Source of the DNA: Eonycteris spelaea
Taxonomy: Eukaryota > Chordata > Mammalia > Chiroptera > Pteropodidae
Direction: 5' to 3'
DNA length: 64,000 nt
NCBI GenBank assembly: GCA_003508835.1
Contig: PUFA01000021.1
Span: 9,154,501 to 9,218,500, forward strand
In this document: positions 26,072 to 37,480 of the stretch, one piece after another
How the letters are laid out: the number at the start of each line of letters is the position of its first letter
Numbering within the stretch: position 1 is the first letter of the stretch
Notes under the pieces: generated by a model
The model's database searches: none
Told to the model about the DNA's origin: nothing
Seen by the model: the letters and a program-made list of their open reading frames with translations, nothing else
Program-made: the position numbers and the translations under genes

Positions 26072-29000
26072 CTGTGGTTGGAAGGGAGGCACAGGCCGGG
26101 GCAAAGGGCTGTTAATCGCGACCAGAGAAAAGCCAATCTTTGCAAAGAACTTCAATCTTAGTTTGGGGTTCTTATATTTTTTTTAAAAATGCTAACTTGG
26201 GTCTCCACACAATGGGGCTCTCCATGGGTTTCTGTGTACCCTCAAATTGTATTCCACAACTTCAACAGTTATCATTTTTCTCTCCAATGAACCTCTTTAG
26301 TTTTCATCACCTGGAAAGAGGCTACAAGCCCAACAAATGACGTGCCCATCGATCTAAACGGACAGAGGAAGGCAGACGATTCCTGACAAGAGGAACATGA
26401 TTTTGGCGCCTCACGGCTCACGGGCAGCCACAGTGAAGGCGACCAGGTGCCCATCGACGTAGTGGCCCTGGAAATGGAGTTGCTGTGCAAACAGCTCTCC
26501 CTCACTGCCTCTGGGATTCTAGTGCCCAGATGCTTGCCCTGGAGAGCTAAGGACAGGGCTGCACACGGCACACACCACAGTGCGTTTAAATAATTTCACA
26601 GTGACGAGGCGTCCAGAGCAGCAACTTCATCAGCATGCTTTATTCCGCTGTTTCTTACTTAGTTTTCTATGTGAAAGTTACAAAAAGAAGTGCTAGCTAG
26701 CCTTGATCGCGTGCATGCACTCCATCACACATGCATTATGACATTCAAGCTGTACAACTCCATGAAGTAGGTCCTGTTATGATCCTCTCCATTTTAGAAA
26801 TGAGGAAAAAGAGGCTTAGGCGAATTACAATATTCATGCTTATCATGTAAGAACCTACGAGTGTAACAGATAGGTCATGTTTGACCCCACGGCTCAAGCT
26901 ATTTGCACAAGGATACTATTTAATTCCTCCGTGTAACCTCCTGGATTATTTCAGCCTTTGACCATCATTAAATAATTATTTTGGTAACAATAACCTTTGG
27001 AAAAAGTTAATGATGGGTATGCAGTTTTAGAAAGTTACTGTGACAGGAATATAAGGTTTGAAGTCACAGGGTTTGGGCTTGCTGCCATAAACACATCAGG
27101 TGGGAACGGAAGCCAAGAGCCGAGAGGTTAAGGTTCCCATAGGGAGGATCCATGAGGGCAAGATAAACAGAAGCGATTTCACCCCGGGCCCCTGCTTGAA
27201 GCGCATTCCTGGGCAGGTCCGCGGCCGTCCACTCCCGAGTACCTGTGCTGCCGGTCCATCCCAGGGCCCTGTACTGCTGGAGTACTCGGCCCACAGCCTT
27301 CTGGTTCTTGGCAACCATCACAGCTCTTGACAAGCCAAAGCGCTGTTTGTAGTACCTCATCAGGGAGCGATGACCTACTCTGGCACCTGTTTTTCAAAAG
27401 AGCACTATTTAAACATGGAGATGGATAGTTTTTCGAGGCAGAGATATAAAGCAAGGCCTTTCCAAATTGAGCTGGACAGTGGACATGCCAGAGGAAACAG
27501 TGCTCTATTTGAAGGAAGATGAAGCAGCATATTAAAAAATGAAAACAAAAACCAAAAAGATTTTTTTTAAAAGTCACTGGTAAGTGAAAAACTCAGTATC
27601 CTGTGCTTCTATACAATATGCCTCCCTAGACGTGCGCACAGCAACACCTTCTAGCACAGATAACAGCACTCTAGGAGGTAAGGGATTGGAACTTTTTTTA
27701 ATAGAAAGAAGATTAAGCACAGAGAGCAGTTGTGACGTTTGGGCCTACGAGCCACAGTCTGGGCCGAGGGCAATCCACCTTTCCTTTGCTGGCGGTGCTG
27801 CCCCCAGCAGTGCTCAACAGCAGCGGTTCCCAAACGAGGGTTGACTTTACCCCGTGGACATCTGGCAATGCCTGGAGACCTTTCTGGTTGTTACAGCTGG
27901 ATGGAGGCTGAGGCACGTAGCAGACCGGGGTCACATGCTCTAATGCACGGGACAACCCTCCACATCAAAGAATCATCTGGCCCAAAATGTCAGTAGTGCC
28001 TGGGTTGAGAACGCTGCCCTATTGTTTTTCACACACGTTTTATTAAAATTATTGGGGTGGTATTAGTTAATAAAATAAGAAAGGCTACAAGTATACTAGC
28101 TTCTCCCTCCCACCCTTCCCTCTGGTAACCACTAATGCACTGTCCTTGTCCATGAGTCTCTGCATGTTTGTTGCTTTCAGTTTTATACCCCACATATGAA
28201 TGAAATCATGATTCCCAACTTATTCTGACTTATTTCGTTTAGCATAATAATCTTAAGATTCATCCATGTTGTCGCAAATGGCAGTATTTCATCTTTTCCT
28301 ACAAGTGAGTGATATTATATGGTATATGCACTGCCTTCTCTTTATCCAGTCGTCTATTGAAGGGCACTTGGGTTGTTTTCACGTCTTGGCCACCGTGAAT
28401 AATGCTGCTATGACATTGGGGTGCATATATCTTTGTGAATGTTTTCAAGTTTTGGGGTAAATACCCTGAAGAGGGTTGCTGGGTCAATGGTAATTTTATT
28501 CTTAGTTTTTTGAGGAATCTCCCTACTGTTTTCCATAGTGGCTGTACCAATTCACATTCCCACCAGCAGTGTTTGAGGGTTCCTTTATCCCCACAATTTC
28601 TCCAACACTTGTTATTACTTGTCCTGTTGACAACAGCCATTCTAACAGGTGTGAGATGGTATCTCATTGTGGTTTTGATTTGCATTTCCCTAATAGCTAG
28701 TGAAGTTGAGTATCTTTTCATATGTCTGTTGGTCATTTGTATGTCTTCTTGGGAGAAGTATCTGTTCAGGTCCTCTGCCCATTTTTTAATTGGATTGTTT
28801 TTTTAATGTTGAATTGTATGAGTTCTTTGTTTATTTTGATATTAAGCCCTTATGGGAGGTACTGTTTGCAAATATCCTGTTCACATGATGTCTCTTTGTT
28901 TTGTTGATAGTTTCTTCTGCTGTGCAGAAGCTTTTTAATTTGTCCCATTCATTTATTTTAGCTTTTACTTCCCTTGCCTTTCATAAAATTCTCTCTAAAT

Positions 29001-32000
29001 CCAAGGTCCATGAGTTCAATACCTGTTTTCTGCTATGCAATTTATTGTTTCAAGTCTTATATGCAGGTCTTTGGTCTGTTTTTAGTTCATTTTAGTGTAT
29101 GAAGACAGATAGCAGTCCAGTTTCATGCTCTATTGCTTTCTAAATGATTAAATTTACCAGGTGAACCAGAATTTTAAAAGATCATTACATTGGAGTCTCT
29201 GTACACCTTCTGCTAATTTGGAAGAATTGGTAAAAATATCCAAGTCAACCATGCTTTCAGAAATGAATTTCTATGACTATCTGGTTCTTTAGCTTCACAG
29301 CAGATGAAAGGGAAGGGGACAGGCTACACATGATAACTAACTCCAGACTCCATCAGACTCTCAAAAGGTGAGCCTGGGCCAACGGTATCAACATTGCCTG
29401 CGAGCTTACTCACTACACATTGCGTTTTCACAACTTGTTAACTAGGAAATAAGCAATCAAACACCTTCCCAGACAGATGTAGAAATTTAACGACCGCATA
29501 TACACAGGACATGAAACAGCTATTTGCACATAAAATAAATAAAGAATGTGTATGGTTTCTAGGAAAGTTTAACATTTACATATTTAAAACCATTTCTTCC
29601 AGACTCCTCAGTGTAGGGCAGGTGGCTATATTTGCTTTTAGGATCTAGACGCTTAATTTACATGAGAAAATTCTACCAGATTATTTTAAGTCCCTCTATC
29701 TGGCAAGCTACCTGAAACAGTTTGCTTGCTACACAGATACAGAAAAGTAGTTACCTCTTTTTGTGATCAGATTCAAGGGATAGCAAAAAAAAACCCTTCC
29801 CATCAAAGACGATATATGGGCTTTGGATACCAATGTGGATAAAAAATGCTTCCCCAAACCTGACTATTCTGGCAGCTTAGCGTGGACAAAGCTCCTGACC
29901 ACAAGGCGTAAGGGTAGCACAGCTGATGGATAACAACCCAACATAAACAGAGGCTCCAGCAGGAAACCCCAGCATCGTTTGTTGTGATGTTCTATTTGCA
30001 ATGTTAGGTCAGGATGCTCCAGGTTTGTAATGATGGCTACCTCAGAATCATTAAATGATAATGCCGGTCATTAGCACAGAATAAATCAATATACTTATAT
30101 TCTTAAGCAGCATTTGGAAATGTTTATTGAAGTTTGGCTTTTTAAAACATCCTTGAAAAGGTTTCATTACTCAATACCAAGGTTTCCGACAGTTGGCAGG
30201 AGAAATGAAACGCTCAGTGTTTAGAGCCACCCTTGCCCTTTGACAATGACAGTGAGCATCTGACATTAAGCACCAAGTATAATATACTAACAGCTCAACT
30301 AAAAGGCCTGTATCAAGGAAAATTATTTTTAGAACACACCGACTGCACAATATATAACAGACGGCTTATTTGAGTTATGGTGAAGTCACAACATGTCCAT
30401 CTACCTGTCACCACAGCAATAACCACTTACAGTAATTATCCTAAGATTAGTTATGTATCTCTTGTGGACCCACCAAGTTTCATCTGGCGTCAGCAGCTAA
30501 CTGGATGCGTCTTTCACATCAACTTACTCTACAAGAACTGAACAGCAAAGAACTCAAGCAACAGAGCCAGCCAGACGTTTTCAAAACAATGCCCACAGTG
30601 CCCTCTACTGGACGCTCTTTGTCACAGGCTCTGGGATAGCTACTTGATCTGAAGTACCTAGATTTTAAGTACCTCAATTGCTGCTTTTGAAACCAATTTA
30701 AAGCTAAATCTACTAAGTGTGGTGAATAAAATATGACTAAGCTCTTCACATTAGAATCTTTTTCAAATTAGCTTCATGTCAACATCCACGCCAAGCCTTT
30801 CCATAGAAAAAAACACATGTATGGCCTAGTTAGGAACCTTTGGTCTTTCCTGATGAGTCTCTGTCCAAAAGTAGTTATTTCGCAGTACTCTAGCACCAAA
30901 CCAGTCACCTCACTACTCCCAAGCCTACGTGAGAGAGCTCTCCTGAGGTTGATTATCCAACACCTTGAAACAGCAATGACTCAGTAAATGGCCTGCAGCT
31001 GTGAGCGAGGAAACCCAGGCTTTAAAAGCCAGGGATATTGGACCTTCAAGCTCGTCTCATGCCACCTTTGACTGTCTGATGAGCAGAGGCAAAGCAATCT
31101 GCTCCCAATATCACAGGCAAATGTGATTCCAAACCCCGGAGGCTTGTTGTGAAAACAAAATATCTGCCTGAACATGCTCACTGCTCAGGAAATACCGGGT
31201 ATTGTTAGGATCTTATTATCTTATCATCTCTACCATCCTGTTACCCTTCCTTCTCACATGTCTCCTGTAGCTTCTCCCATTCTTATCAGCTAATCATAAC
31301 ATTGTAAATAGTGGATGCTTCTCATATTCATGGCTTTCCTTCATCTCTTCATTCCTCTGTTAAATTCCCACCATTATGAATGCTGTTCCCCAAAGTAGAA
31401 GGCAGAATTCAAACTCTAAGCCTCCCTCCACAGTCAGAAACAGGCATCCCAGGCAATGCTAATCAGATACACCCATGCCGGACACCATTCAGAAGTCTGA
31501 GCAAACAAGGAAACAGGAATCAGTTCAAAGAATAAGAGGAAGTCAAGATTAACAAGAAAAACCTAAATGGGGCCAAAAAATATATCAAAGGAATAGAACA
31601 GGTCTACATATGGAAAAGAAATTAAATGACTGATCTAAGCATTGAGTCAGAACAGAAAGAGCAAAAACACCAATCCAGTCTAAACAAAAAAGCAACACAG
31701 AGCTGAGGAGCAACCTTCAGAGTGTACCACGTACCTGAGAACACAAATACACATTTTAAGTTTTATGTTCTATTCCCTCAGTATGGAAAAGGATGGATAT
31801 GAACAGGCGTCGCCAATGGCTCGTTGGCCTTGAGTTACTTTTGACAAAGGCACTTACCGGAAGGTAGAATCAGCTCCATGGTTTCATCATCGTAGTCCAA
31901 GGTCTTTTCTGAGGGCAGCTCCTCAGCCCCATCGGGCCCCTCCCCCTCCTTGTGATCTGGGTAGCTACTCCTGAAACACAGTGAAAGGGTGTTAATGAAT

Positions 32001-35000
32001 AGACTGATATCTCAAATTTAACTAAAATACATAAATTGTATTTGTAAAGGGGCAGACCCACTAGCTACCTAAAAGGGGTGGTATACAGAAGCAGCGACTA
32101 CAAGTTGAAAGGTCAGAGAGAAAACAAACTTGTTAGCATTTTCTCTGTAGTAAACGTGGGCAAATGACCTATGAACTCAAAACGAATCACAGAACTGAAT
32201 GAAAAATCCAAACTATAAAAAACTCCTAGAAGATAACAAAAAATCTAGATGACTTGGAGTTTGGTGATGACTAGGTACCATTCCAAAGGCATGATCCATG
32301 TAAGAACAAAACTGATAAACTAGATTACATCAAAATTAAAAACTACTCTGTGAAAAACTGTCGAGAGAATTAAACTACAAGCCACTGATGAAAGAAAAGA
32401 CACATCTGATAAAAGATATGTTATCCAAAGATATGTATTACCCAAAATATACAAAAAACTCTTAAAACTCAACAATAAGAAAACAAACACCCAACCAAAA
32501 AATGGGCCAAAGACCGTAAAGATACCTCACTAAAGAGATATAGAGCTGGCTCATAAGTACATAAAAAGATGCTCCACATCATATCATCAGGGAAATGCAA
32601 ATAAAACAAAGGGAAGTTTAAATCTGGCCAATCCAGAACAGACACCACCAGTGCTGGTGGGAATGTGGAGCAACAGGAACTCCCATGCGTGGCTGGTGGG
32701 AATGCAAAATGGCGCAGCCACTTGAGAACAGTTTGGCAGTTTCTTCCAAAACTAATGACATATGGTCATTCTCTTACCATATGGTCCAACAATCTTGCTG
32801 CTTGGTATATTCGCAAAGGAGCTGGAAACTTATGTCAACACAAAAATCTGCCCACAGATGTTTACTGCAGCTTTACTCATAACAACTAAAACGAGGAAGT
32901 AACCAAACTGTTCTTCAGTAGGTGAATGGATAAAAAGTGGTGCATCCAGACAGTGGTATACTGCTCAGACCAAAATGGAATGAGCTGTCAAGCCACGAAA
33001 AGGCATGGAAGAACCTTAAATGCATATTACTAAGTGAAAGAAGCATCTGTAAAGGCTACATATTGTATGATTCAGACTATATGAAGTTATGTAAAAATCA
33101 AATCTATGGAGAAAGTAAAGATCAGTGGCTTCCAGGGTTTGAAATGGAGGCAGGACTATACAGGAGTTTTAGGGCAGTGAAACTACTATGTATAATAGCA
33201 TAATGGTGGATACCTGTTGTCATATATTTGTCCAAGAACAGACTCTAATATAAACTATGGACTTTGATCATGATGGGTCAGTGCAGATTCATCAGTTTAA
33301 ACAACTGTACAACTAGTGGAGGATGTTGATCATGAGGAAGGCTGTGCATGTGCGGGGTAGGGAATATATGGGAAATCTCTGTACCAGCTGCTCAATTTTG
33401 CTATGAATCTAAAAGTGTACTTAAAAAAAAGTGAGTGAATGACTTAAAACTGAATTCTTTTACGTATTGCTTCTCCCTAGGAAGGTGGCCAGAAAAGATG
33501 AGAGAATGTAGAGCTGGAAGATGGCAGCTCTTGTCAATTTAACCACTATAATAGACAGTTCTACAAACTGATGATTGTCAGATGGGAGGGGTGTTGTCAG
33601 GAAGGGAGAAAACGGGAAGGGATTAAATGTACAGAGTGCCAGTTATAAAACAGTTATGGGGATGTAAAGCATAGCATAGAGAATATAATCAATAATATTG
33701 TAATAACTATGTATGGTGTCAGATGGGTTCTAGACTTATCAGGGTATCACTTTGTAAGCTACGTAAATATCTAATCACTATGGTGTACACCAGAAACTAA
33801 TATAATATTGTATGTCAATGGTAATTGCAAAATAAAAATGTTTTCTAAAAGTTCTAGAATGTTGCTGTCCAGAACTCTGTGATACAGAAATTTTCTATGC
33901 CCGTGTGTCCAACAGAGTAACTACCAATCAGTTGCTTTTAAGCACTGAGCTGACGTGTGATTGTGCAACTAAAGAACTAAATTTAAAAATTTTAAATTTA
34001 ATTTCTAATTAATTTAAAACTACATGAGTACACCTAGTAATTACCATATTGGACAGTACAATTCTAGAAGAATCTCAACCTTCCCAGAGATGTTCACAAA
34101 TACATGGAAAATACAGAAATGCACTAAAATGTTAACAGATAACCCAAAGAAAAACAAAAAGATTTGATCAAATACTTCACAAAAGACATCACAACGGCCA
34201 ATTAATATATAAATAGTTCTAAAGGAAATGCAAATTAAAACCACAATGGGATTCTAGTACACAGCCACGAAAGGGACAAAAATGAAACACTCTTCCTCAC
34301 TATAAAAATGGGAAATCAGGAGGAAAATGCAAAAAGACAGCTGAAATGACGAGGACTTTTGTGAACACCTGTATCAACGTGGACTATGTACGCACAGCAT
34401 GGTAATTATACACACCTGTGCTGAACACCTGTATCAACGTGGACTATGTACGCACAGCATGGTAATTATACACACCTGTGCTAGGTCACCGACTCTTCAC
34501 ACTAGGAATTAGCTGTTCCAGAGTGCCCAGTATAGATTTGGTGCATGGCACACGAATGACACAGGTTTCCAGTAAAGGGTAAACTACCTATGGGACAACC
34601 TCGCCACCAAATACCTGATTCAGCAACCATCTCTACTCCTGTAGGAGACAGCCTGTGATTCCAGGCCACTCAGGCCCCATGAAACCTCATTTCTGTGCCT
34701 CTGTTCCCAAGGTTAACTGGCATTATGGAACTCCTGACCATAAAACACCCAGTCTGACAAACTTCAGTCTGGGCCTGAGATCTTCTCCTTATTCGACCTC
34801 TCTATCAGGTGAGTGTGTGTGTGTGTGTTTAACTCTGTTATGCTCAGTTTCTTATCTACAAAATGAGAGGGAATAACCGCCCACACAGAAGTGTCTTGAG
34901 AGTGATAAAGAATATGTTGTCCAGTTCCAAACACCTATCAGGCATTGACACTAATATCACTTCAGTGATAATCTCACTTTACCTTGCATTACAACCATAG

Positions 35001-36933
35001 ACTTACCTAAAATCATAGAAATCTGCGAACTCCAAAGCAGCATCACCATCTGTGAGGAGCTTACAGTGGCTTTTGTCATTCATGTGCGCCTGTACAGCTT
35101 CTGTGGAGTAAAAGGATTTCCCTTTCTCATTGCACCACAACAAATCTTCCCCGCCGACTTTCTCTCCTGGAAAAAAAAGAAGAAAGCTTTTGAGGAAAAA
35201 AATATGAAGAAAGCTCTTGCAGCCAGATTCAATCACCATTTTGATAAATGCACAATTCCAAAAAAAAAAAAAAAATGCATCAAGTTTCTGATCTTCACAA
35301 AATAAACAGGTAATTAAATCAAAGATTTGTGAGAAACACAAAACTAATGTTCCCTTAAGACCTTCCCCCCAATAATGTGCTATATCCTCATTAAAAGGAA
35401 AGCTATCATACTTACCCAAATACCGAATCAGTCCCTTAAGATCTGAAAGATATTCTATATCAGGAATAAAGAAGCTGTGGATTTTAGTCATATGAGCCAC
35501 GTTCTTCATGAGGGAGCTTGAATGATGGGGACAAAATAAACAGTCCGTTACAGGGATGGCACCAGCGGGGGTGCTTCCCACAGCTTCTCCCTCCTCTGCA
35601 TCCAGCTCCTCCAACTCATCCATCGACTCAGCATCCTCACATTCCAATTCTTCATCAGAATCAATATCTTCCCAATCTTCAACCCAGAGATTTGAAAAAC
35701 GAGGTTAAAGACAAGTAAGTGGTGACAGTAATCAAAGAAACCACCAAAGATACACAAACATGAGGTGTACAGTCCTATGTCTGGGGAGGCGGGTGCTGAT
35801 TTACCTCCTAGGACAAATCCTCTTTCAAGATCTGTCTTAATTATTCCTTTGCCATAGACCAATTTGTATAGCTAAGAAATACCTTAATCTTTCTTTTCCA
35901 GCCCACAGTAAACTCCTTGAAGGAGTCTGCTTCTTTCCTAAGTCTGTATGAACCCATATGACCAGTGTTAATAGGATGTGTGATATGGAGAAGAAGGAAA
36001 AAAAATAACTCATCAAGTCAAGGAGGCTAGACAGCTGGCTCCAGGTCCACATTTCAGGTTAGCTAGCTGATTCTATAACCCTCATTTGATTGTTTCAATC
36101 AATCAAATGAAGTGCCAAGTCACAACTAGACACCCAACAGAATTATAAATTCCACAGCAAATAGTGAAGTGGTAACATGTCTTCCCATGCATACTTTAAA
36201 AGCCTCCTTATTCAAACACCCGCGCTCACACCAATTCCACTTAAAAACGGGTACCTCCAGGATATCAATCTGGAAACGTAAAGGGGGCCGATTTCCTACC
36301 CCCCATTCCCCTACAGGGCCCTTACCGTCTCCATCCACGTCCTCCTCCTCACTCTCTTCCTCCCCCTGCTGCTTTGCCAGCTTCTTCGCCTGCTGTTCAA
36401 ACCACTGGAGCCGGGGAGGTTTCTCCCGCCGCGTCTCGGTCGTCAGTCACACGCCCTCCATTGGCCACTGCCACGGGATTCCCCGACTCCATCTTGGGCG
36501 CTGGGAGGGCCTTCTTGGGAGACGGCTGAGCCTTGATGGCCTGCTGGATGGCCGCGTTCATGGCGTCCTTGTCCAAACTGTCCACGCCCAGCCCTTTCTC
36601 TAAGTTCTTCTCATTCATCATCTCCACCTTCCGATTCACTGCCTTCTTCTCCAGCTCCACGTGCCGCCGGGACTTGAGGTGGTTTTCGTAGGCGTTGAAA
36701 CAGGCAAACTTCTTACTGCAGACCGTGCAGTAGGTGGCCGTGCCCTTGCTCTCCTGCTCCGCCACGGCCCGCTGCGCCCGCACGCGCTCCTGGAAGCCCT
36801 CGGCGGTGACCGGGGCCATGTCCGCCACTTTCCGCTTCAGGTTGTAGCGGTGCCAATCTGTCTTGTAGTGGGCCCGCTGCATCTCCGCGTCCTCGAACGC
36901 CACCCGACAGGTGATGCAGGTGTATGTCGCCAT
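25944..36933 (-). CDS. ZNF622: ZNF622 gene, six coding exons, with an exon 1 frameshift
   Basis: ZNF622 (ZPR9) is the mammalian relative of yeast Rei1, a zinc-finger factor that acts on pre-60S ribosomal subunits in the cytoplasm; it is also reported as a MELK substrate and ASK1 partner. Six exons translate to the known protein: 36933-36326, 35676-35416, 35166-35007, 31970-31858, 27386-27243 and 26071-25944, all with GT-AG introns and matching phases. The start is the ATG at 36933-36931 (MATYTC), with G at -3 and +4; an in-frame TTG two codons upstream is not the start. Discounting one extra base in exon 1, the exons give about 470 residues against 477 in human. Order of domains: two N-terminal U1-like C2H2 fingers, an acidic linker, two central fingers, and a basic C-terminus ending [11 protein letters not shown]. 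As read, the frame breaks after residue 167 and stops at 36399-36397. Identity is near certain; whether the gene is functional is open. Confidence 0.95.
26715..26860 (-). repeat. MIR SINE fragment in ZNF622 intron 5
   Basis: It shows GTAGGTCCTGTTATGATCCT, CCATTTTAGAAATGAGGAAA and AAGAGGCTTAGGCG, antisense MIR core. Confidence 0.6.
27243..27386 (-). CDS. ZNF622: ZNF622 exon 5
   Basis: The exon encodes [20 protein letters not shown], then [20 protein letters not shown] and ALGWTGSTG, a basic block almost identical to human. The acceptor is AAACAG|GTGCC. The donor is CACAG|GTACTC, weaker than consensus from position +4 on. The length of 144 nt fits the flanking phases. Intron 4 upstream is 4,471 nt and holds an L1 in the minus orientation. 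Confidence 0.95.
27823..28012. mobile_element. hAT-Charlie-type MITE in ZNF622 intron 4
   Basis: It begins GCAGCGGTTCCCAAACGAGG, contains GGACATCTGGCAATGCCTGG and GCCCAAAATGTCAGTAGTGC, and ends GGTTGAGAACGCTGC. The ends form an imperfect inverted repeat of the CAGTGGTTCTCAA type. I do not name the subfamily. Confidence 0.6.
28025..29110 (-). mobile_element. L1 ORF2 3' end and 3' UTR in ZNF622 intron 4
   Basis: The minus strand encodes L1 ORF2 C-terminal sequence (segments such as [16 protein letters not shown] and [19 protein letters not shown] in the open frame 28736-28299), followed by an L1M-type 3' UTR toward 28,080. The open frame is retroelement-derived, not a host gene. Confidence 0.85.
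31858..31970 (-). CDS. ZNF622: ZNF622 exon 4
   Basis: The acceptor TTTCAG precedes GAGTAGCTACCC, and the exon reads [19 protein letters not shown] then [18 protein letters not shown], matching the human segment with a one-residue difference in length. The donor is TTCCG|GTAAGTG. The length is 113 nt. It is separated from exon 3 by a 3,036-nt intron carrying L1 fragments and a perfect 60-bp tandem duplication. Confidence 0.94.
32150..33430 (+). mobile_element. L1M ORF2 3' end and 3' UTR in ZNF622 intron 3
   Basis: It shows AGTGCTGGTGGGAATGTGGA, GGTGAATGGATAAAAAGTGG, GTATACTGCTCAGACCAAAA and the 3' end TCAATTTTGCTATGAATCTA before an A-rich tail. These are L1 landmarks in the sense orientation, opposite to ZNF622. 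Confidence 0.75.
33470..33842 (+). mobile_element. Second L1 3' end in ZNF622 intron 3
   Basis: It shows ATGTACAGAGTGCCAGTTAT, CTATGGTGTACACCAGAAAC and TAATATAATATTGTATGTCA before AATAAAAATG, the 3' terminus of a different L1 subfamily from the copy just upstream. Confidence 0.6.
34065..34300 (+). mobile_element. L1 ORF2 fragment in ZNF622 intron 3
   Basis: It shows GATCAAATACTTCACAAAAG then GGAAATGCAAATTAAAACCA, an L1 ORF2 3' motif in the sense orientation. Confidence 0.55.
34362..34481. repeat. Perfect 60-bp tandem duplication in ZNF622 intron 3
   Basis: The 60-base unit starting TGAACACCTGTATCAACG and ending CACACCTGTGC occurs at 34362-34421 and again at 34422-34481 without a mismatch, in non-simple sequence. 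The period equals a common text line width, so a file or assembly artefact is possible. Confidence 0.95.
35007..35166 (-). CDS. ZNF622: ZNF622 exon 3 (zinc finger 4, first Cys lost)
   Basis: A pyrimidine tract and CCAG acceptor precede GAGAGAAAGTC. The exon encodes [17 protein letters not shown], then [14 protein letters not shown] and [11 protein letters not shown]. The donor is TTTTAG|GTAAGT. Human ZNF622 reads GKICLWC where this copy reads GEDLLWC, so the first zinc-ligand cysteine of finger 4 is missing. The codons for GKIC are still present in another frame at 35151-35140. This indicates two compensating indels within about 15 bases. The exon is 160 nt and stays in phase. Confidence 0.95.
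35416..35676 (-). CDS. ZNF622: ZNF622 exon 2 (acidic linker, zinc finger 3)
   Basis: The acceptor GTTGAAG precedes ATTGGGAAG, giving [15 protein letters not shown]. An acidic stretch follows, then the third finger starting CLFC and ending HMTKIH, then the conserved [21 protein letters not shown]. The donor is TTTGG|GTAAG. The length of 261 nt keeps phase 1 on both sides. The human protein has Asp in place of Ile in HMTKIH, which is not a zinc ligand. Confidence 0.95.
36326..36933 (-). CDS. ZNF622: ZNF622 exon 1 (start codon, zinc fingers 1-2)
   Basis: The exon encodes MATYTCITC onward. Finger 1 has the pattern CITC...HYKTDWH and finger 2 CTVC...HLKSRRH, both complete C2H2 sets. The donor at 36325 reads GACG|GTAAGG. 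The coding length is 608 nt, one more than the 3n+1 that exon 2's phase requires. The extra base lies in the GC-rich run at 36425-36433, after codon 167. Reading in the shifted frame downstream restores the expected [16 protein letters not shown]. Without correction the frame ends at TGA 36399-36397, about 70 nt before the exon junction, so nonsense-mediated decay would be expected. Compared with human, two-residue deletions are also seen after EKKAV and after QPS. Confidence 0.95.
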
Positions 36934-37480
36934 CGCCAAGCAGAAAGTAAGAGGCGACAGAGGCAGAAATCTAGAGACCCGCGCCCTGACCGCACGGGGA
37001 ACTCAAACCTTAATTCACCTTAGGCCCCACGAAGAACCACAGAACGCACGGACTTCCCTACTGGATCTGACGTAAGGAGTGGTGCACTGGGGAAGTTATT
37101 CCCGCCTGGACAGGAAGTCCCGCCCCCCAGCCCGCGCCCCTTCCAATGAGAGGCCAGGAAAGGCGAGGGATGCCATCCGCTAACCAGGCCCCGCCTAGTC
37201 GGCCTAAGGTGGGTGTTGATTGGATCAGCCTAAGGTGGTGTCGATTGCATCCTCAAAGGTGGAGTTTTGATTGAATCCACCAAGACAGGTGACGATCGAA
37301 GACCTCCGCGACTTCCCGGTTAATTTCTTTCCTGGTTTAGGAGCGCGATGTGACGTGGTTAAGGCGGCCGCTGCGAGAGCAGGGGGTGAGGAGCGCCTAG
37401 GGTGGCTTCCGGGCCGGGAGGTCCCTGAGAGTGGCCTGGGGGCCGCGCGACAGTCACAGCTTTAAGGAAGTCCCCGCGCT
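36934..37480 (-). promoter_or_regulatory. CpG-rich ZNF622 5' UTR and promoter
   Basis: The stretch upstream of the ATG is rich in G+C and CpG and continues the CpG-rich exon 1, typical of a housekeeping promoter. It contains GC boxes (CCCGCCCCC near 37120), ETS-like GGAAG motifs near 37112, inverted CCAAT elements (TCCAATGAG near 37142, GATTGGATC near 37218) and a degenerate tandem repeat of about 25 bp at 37203-37300. No TATA box was seen. CpG density continues to about 37.5 kb, so divergent transcription is possible. The transcription start itself cannot be placed from the sequence. Confidence 0.6.
37203..37300. repeat. Degenerate ~25-bp tandem repeat in the ZNF622 promoter
   Basis: Units begin near 37203, 37229 and 37252, with a weaker fourth near 37277. 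Each has a CCTAAGGTGG-like head and a GATTG-ATC-like tail. The first unit carries GATTGG (inverted CCAAT); the others carry GATTGC, GATTGA and GATCGA. Confidence 0.6.

Noticed and set aside
28299..28736. A 145-codon minus-strand open frame as a host gene
   Set aside because: Its translation is the C-terminal part of L1 ORF2; it is a LINE fragment.
35003..35647. A continuous 214-codon minus-strand frame as a single ZNF622 exon
   Set aside because: It reads through the 249-nt intron between exons 2 and 3; both sides have consensus splice sites and the intervening translation is hydrophobic and non-homologous.
36934..36939. An upstream in-frame start giving MAMATYTC
   Set aside because: The upstream codon is TTG; the ATG at 36933 has a strong context and gives the conserved MATYTC N-terminus.
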